Source: Methanosaeta sp. NSP1 (GTDB lineage Archaea > Halobacteriota > Methanosarcinia > Methanotrichales > Methanotrichaceae). Taken from it: DNA of 6,053 bases. Where the stretch lies: contig NOLC01000078.1 in NCBI GenBank assembly GCA_002256595.1, positions 1-6,053 of the forward strand. The letters are read 5' to 3'. How positions within the stretch are numbered: position 1 is the stretch's first letter; each line of letters starts with the position of its first letter. The notes beneath the pieces are model-generated. The model was not told where the DNA came from. It searched no databases and saw only the letters and a program-made list of their open reading frames with translations. The position numbers were made by a program, and so were the translations under genes. Shown in pieces: positions 4,886 to 6,053 of this stretch.

Positions 4886-6053
4886 ACTTGCCGGACGACT
4901 TCTCCACCAGCCCCCAGCCTCGATCTTTAGCGTAGACCTGCAGCACCTCCTGGACCATGACCATGAACTGCTCCTGGCTGTAATTAAGCTGGGAGGCCAG
5001 CCTCTCCACCAGAGGCTCAACGCTCTTGACCTCATCGCTCTTGATGCTCCGCAGCACAACTGCCGCCAGGGCCATCAGCCGCAGCCCTTCTGCCATCCGG
5101 TCCTGTTGCACGGCCAGGGCACCCAACTGGAAAAAGGATCCCGCTTCTGCCGCTCTATCGCCCAGCTCCTGGTTGATGGCCAGGGCCTCCTTGAAGCTGC
5201 TTATAGCCAGCTCCTTCTCTCCGGCCTGGGCCTGGATCAGCCCCCGGCTGTGCAGTATGGCTGCCACCCCTGCCTGATCTCCCATCGCCCTGAAAAGGGG
5301 CAGAGCTCTGGCGTACTCTTCTGCGGCATTTTGGAAGTCGCCCCTTTCCAGGTCCAGGCTAGCCAGGTTGAATAGGGCAAAAGCTGCGCTTCTGCTGTCA
5401 CCAGATGACTGCAGAAGCTCCAGGGACCGGTTAAGCCTCTGCCGGGCAGAATCGAAATTGGAGGCCATCATCTCCAGGCGGGCCGTCTCCTGCAGCGCCT
5501 GGGCCTCGCCCGGCAGGTCTCCGAGTTGCTTCATGATCCCAGCTATCCTCTCCATCTTCTCCAGGGCTGCCCCCGTATCTCCCTTTTTCATGTCTATGGC
5601 CGCCAGGCTGCTCAGAACTGCCGCCTGGCCGGAGAGGTCGCCTGCTTCATTATAGGCATCAGATGCTTTTTGCAGGCTCTCTTTGGCCTGGTCGTACCTC
5701 TCCTGATGCATGAGAGAGAGGCCCAGTCCGTGATAGTTGGCCGGCTCAGGGGAGATTTTCACAGCTCGCTCATACCACTGCCCCGCCTTTTTGAAATCCT
5801 CCTGATCGAGATATGCCTGGCCCATCCACGCCGCCGGTCCGGCTAGGGAGTGGGACTCCTGATCCAGAAGCTCCCGGTTCAGCCTGATGATCTCTTCATA
5901 ATGCCCCCGCCTTCGCAGATAGCTGCTGATGCGGCCGGTCGTGGCAGCAGCAGTCTGCCAGTCCTCGGCAGCCATATAGTGCCCCCTGGCCTCCAGCAGG
6001 ACATCGAGCCGCGAGAGGCCCAGCTCTCCTGAATGCCCGGCCTCGGCCAGGCT
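4884..6053 (-). CDS. TPR-repeat protein, C-terminal part; N-terminus beyond window
   Basis: The reading frame stays open past the Met codon at 5975 to the right edge (26 more codons, including LDVLLEARGHY), so that Met is internal. TPR arrays are helical solenoids that bind other proteins. Counting from 5975: after a helical lead-in (1-47), seven TPR-like units start at about 48, 79, 118, 158, 198, 238 and 278. The last five are spaced exactly 40 residues apart, with typical features such as small residues at A-x-x-L-x-x-L-A and a G-D turn (KKGDTGAALEK, ERGDFQNAAEEY). A non-TPR helical tail with LNYSQEQFMVMVQEVLQVYAK ends at 363. No signal peptide, membrane segment or enzyme motif is in the visible part. 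Similar 40-residue arrays form the C-terminal half of large NTPase-TPR (STAND-like) proteins common in Methanothrix, but the domain that would prove this lies outside the window. The partner and role are unknown. Confidence 0.88.
   Translation of the reverse strand, partial: SLAEAGHSGELGLSRLDVLLEARGHYMAAEDWQTAAATTGRISSYLRRRGHYEEIIRLNRELLDQESHSLAGPAAWMGQAYLDQEDFKKAGQWYERAVKISPEPANYHGLGLSLMHQERYDQAKESLQKASDAYNEAGDLSGQAAVLSSLAAIDMKKGDTGAALEKMERIAGIMKQLGDLPGEAQALQETARLEMMASNFDSARQRLNRSLELLQSSGDSRSAAFALFNLASLDLERGDFQNAAEEYARALPLFRAMGDQAGVAAILHSRGLIQAQAGEKELAISSFKEALAINQELGDRAAEAGSFFQLGALAVQQDRMAEGLRLMALAAVVLRSIKSDEVKSVEPLVERLASQLNYSQEQFMVMVQEVLQVYAKDRGWGLVEKSSGK

Overview
The window looks like a euryarchaeal methanogen chromosome, most likely Methanothrix (Methanosaeta)-like. 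This is inferred from the GC-rich coding regions with AT-rich gaps, frequent AGG/AGA (Arg) and ATA (Ile) codons, GGAG-type ribosome sites, T-rich archaeal-style transcript ends, a 305-residue tRNase Z, and a TPR protein with a style common in that genus. No rRNA, tRNA, CRISPR or IS element was found.

Layout. (1) 2-2854, plus strand: uvrA, the nucleotide excision repair damage sensor. It is open at the left edge and abnormal in two places. Bases 1-100 are an exact in-frame copy of 697-796 and stand where the first Walker A region should be. The first zinc finger has lost about 12 residues. (2) 2855-3672: a gap of about 800 bp holding the uvrA transcript end, a 74-residue minus-strand gene (3064-3288), and two related purine-rich stem-loop elements (about 2963-3026 and 3410-3479) that lie on either side of that gene. 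(3) 3673-4590, minus strand: RNase Z (tRNA 3' processing), with a short hairpin just upstream of its ribosome site. (4) 4591-4883: a gap with the RNase Z leader and a hairpin/U-rich terminator belonging to the next gene. (5) 4884-6053, minus strand: the C-terminal part of a TPR-repeat protein that runs off the right edge.

uvrA converges on the three minus-strand genes. RNase Z and the TPR gene point the same way but are about 290 bp apart with a terminator between them, so they are probably separate transcripts. I see no functional link among DNA repair, tRNA processing and the TPR protein; this looks like ordinary housekeeping neighbourhood. The observations most worth following are the uvrA rearrangement, which may be biological or an assembly chimera at a contig end, and the paired stem-loop elements around the small gene.
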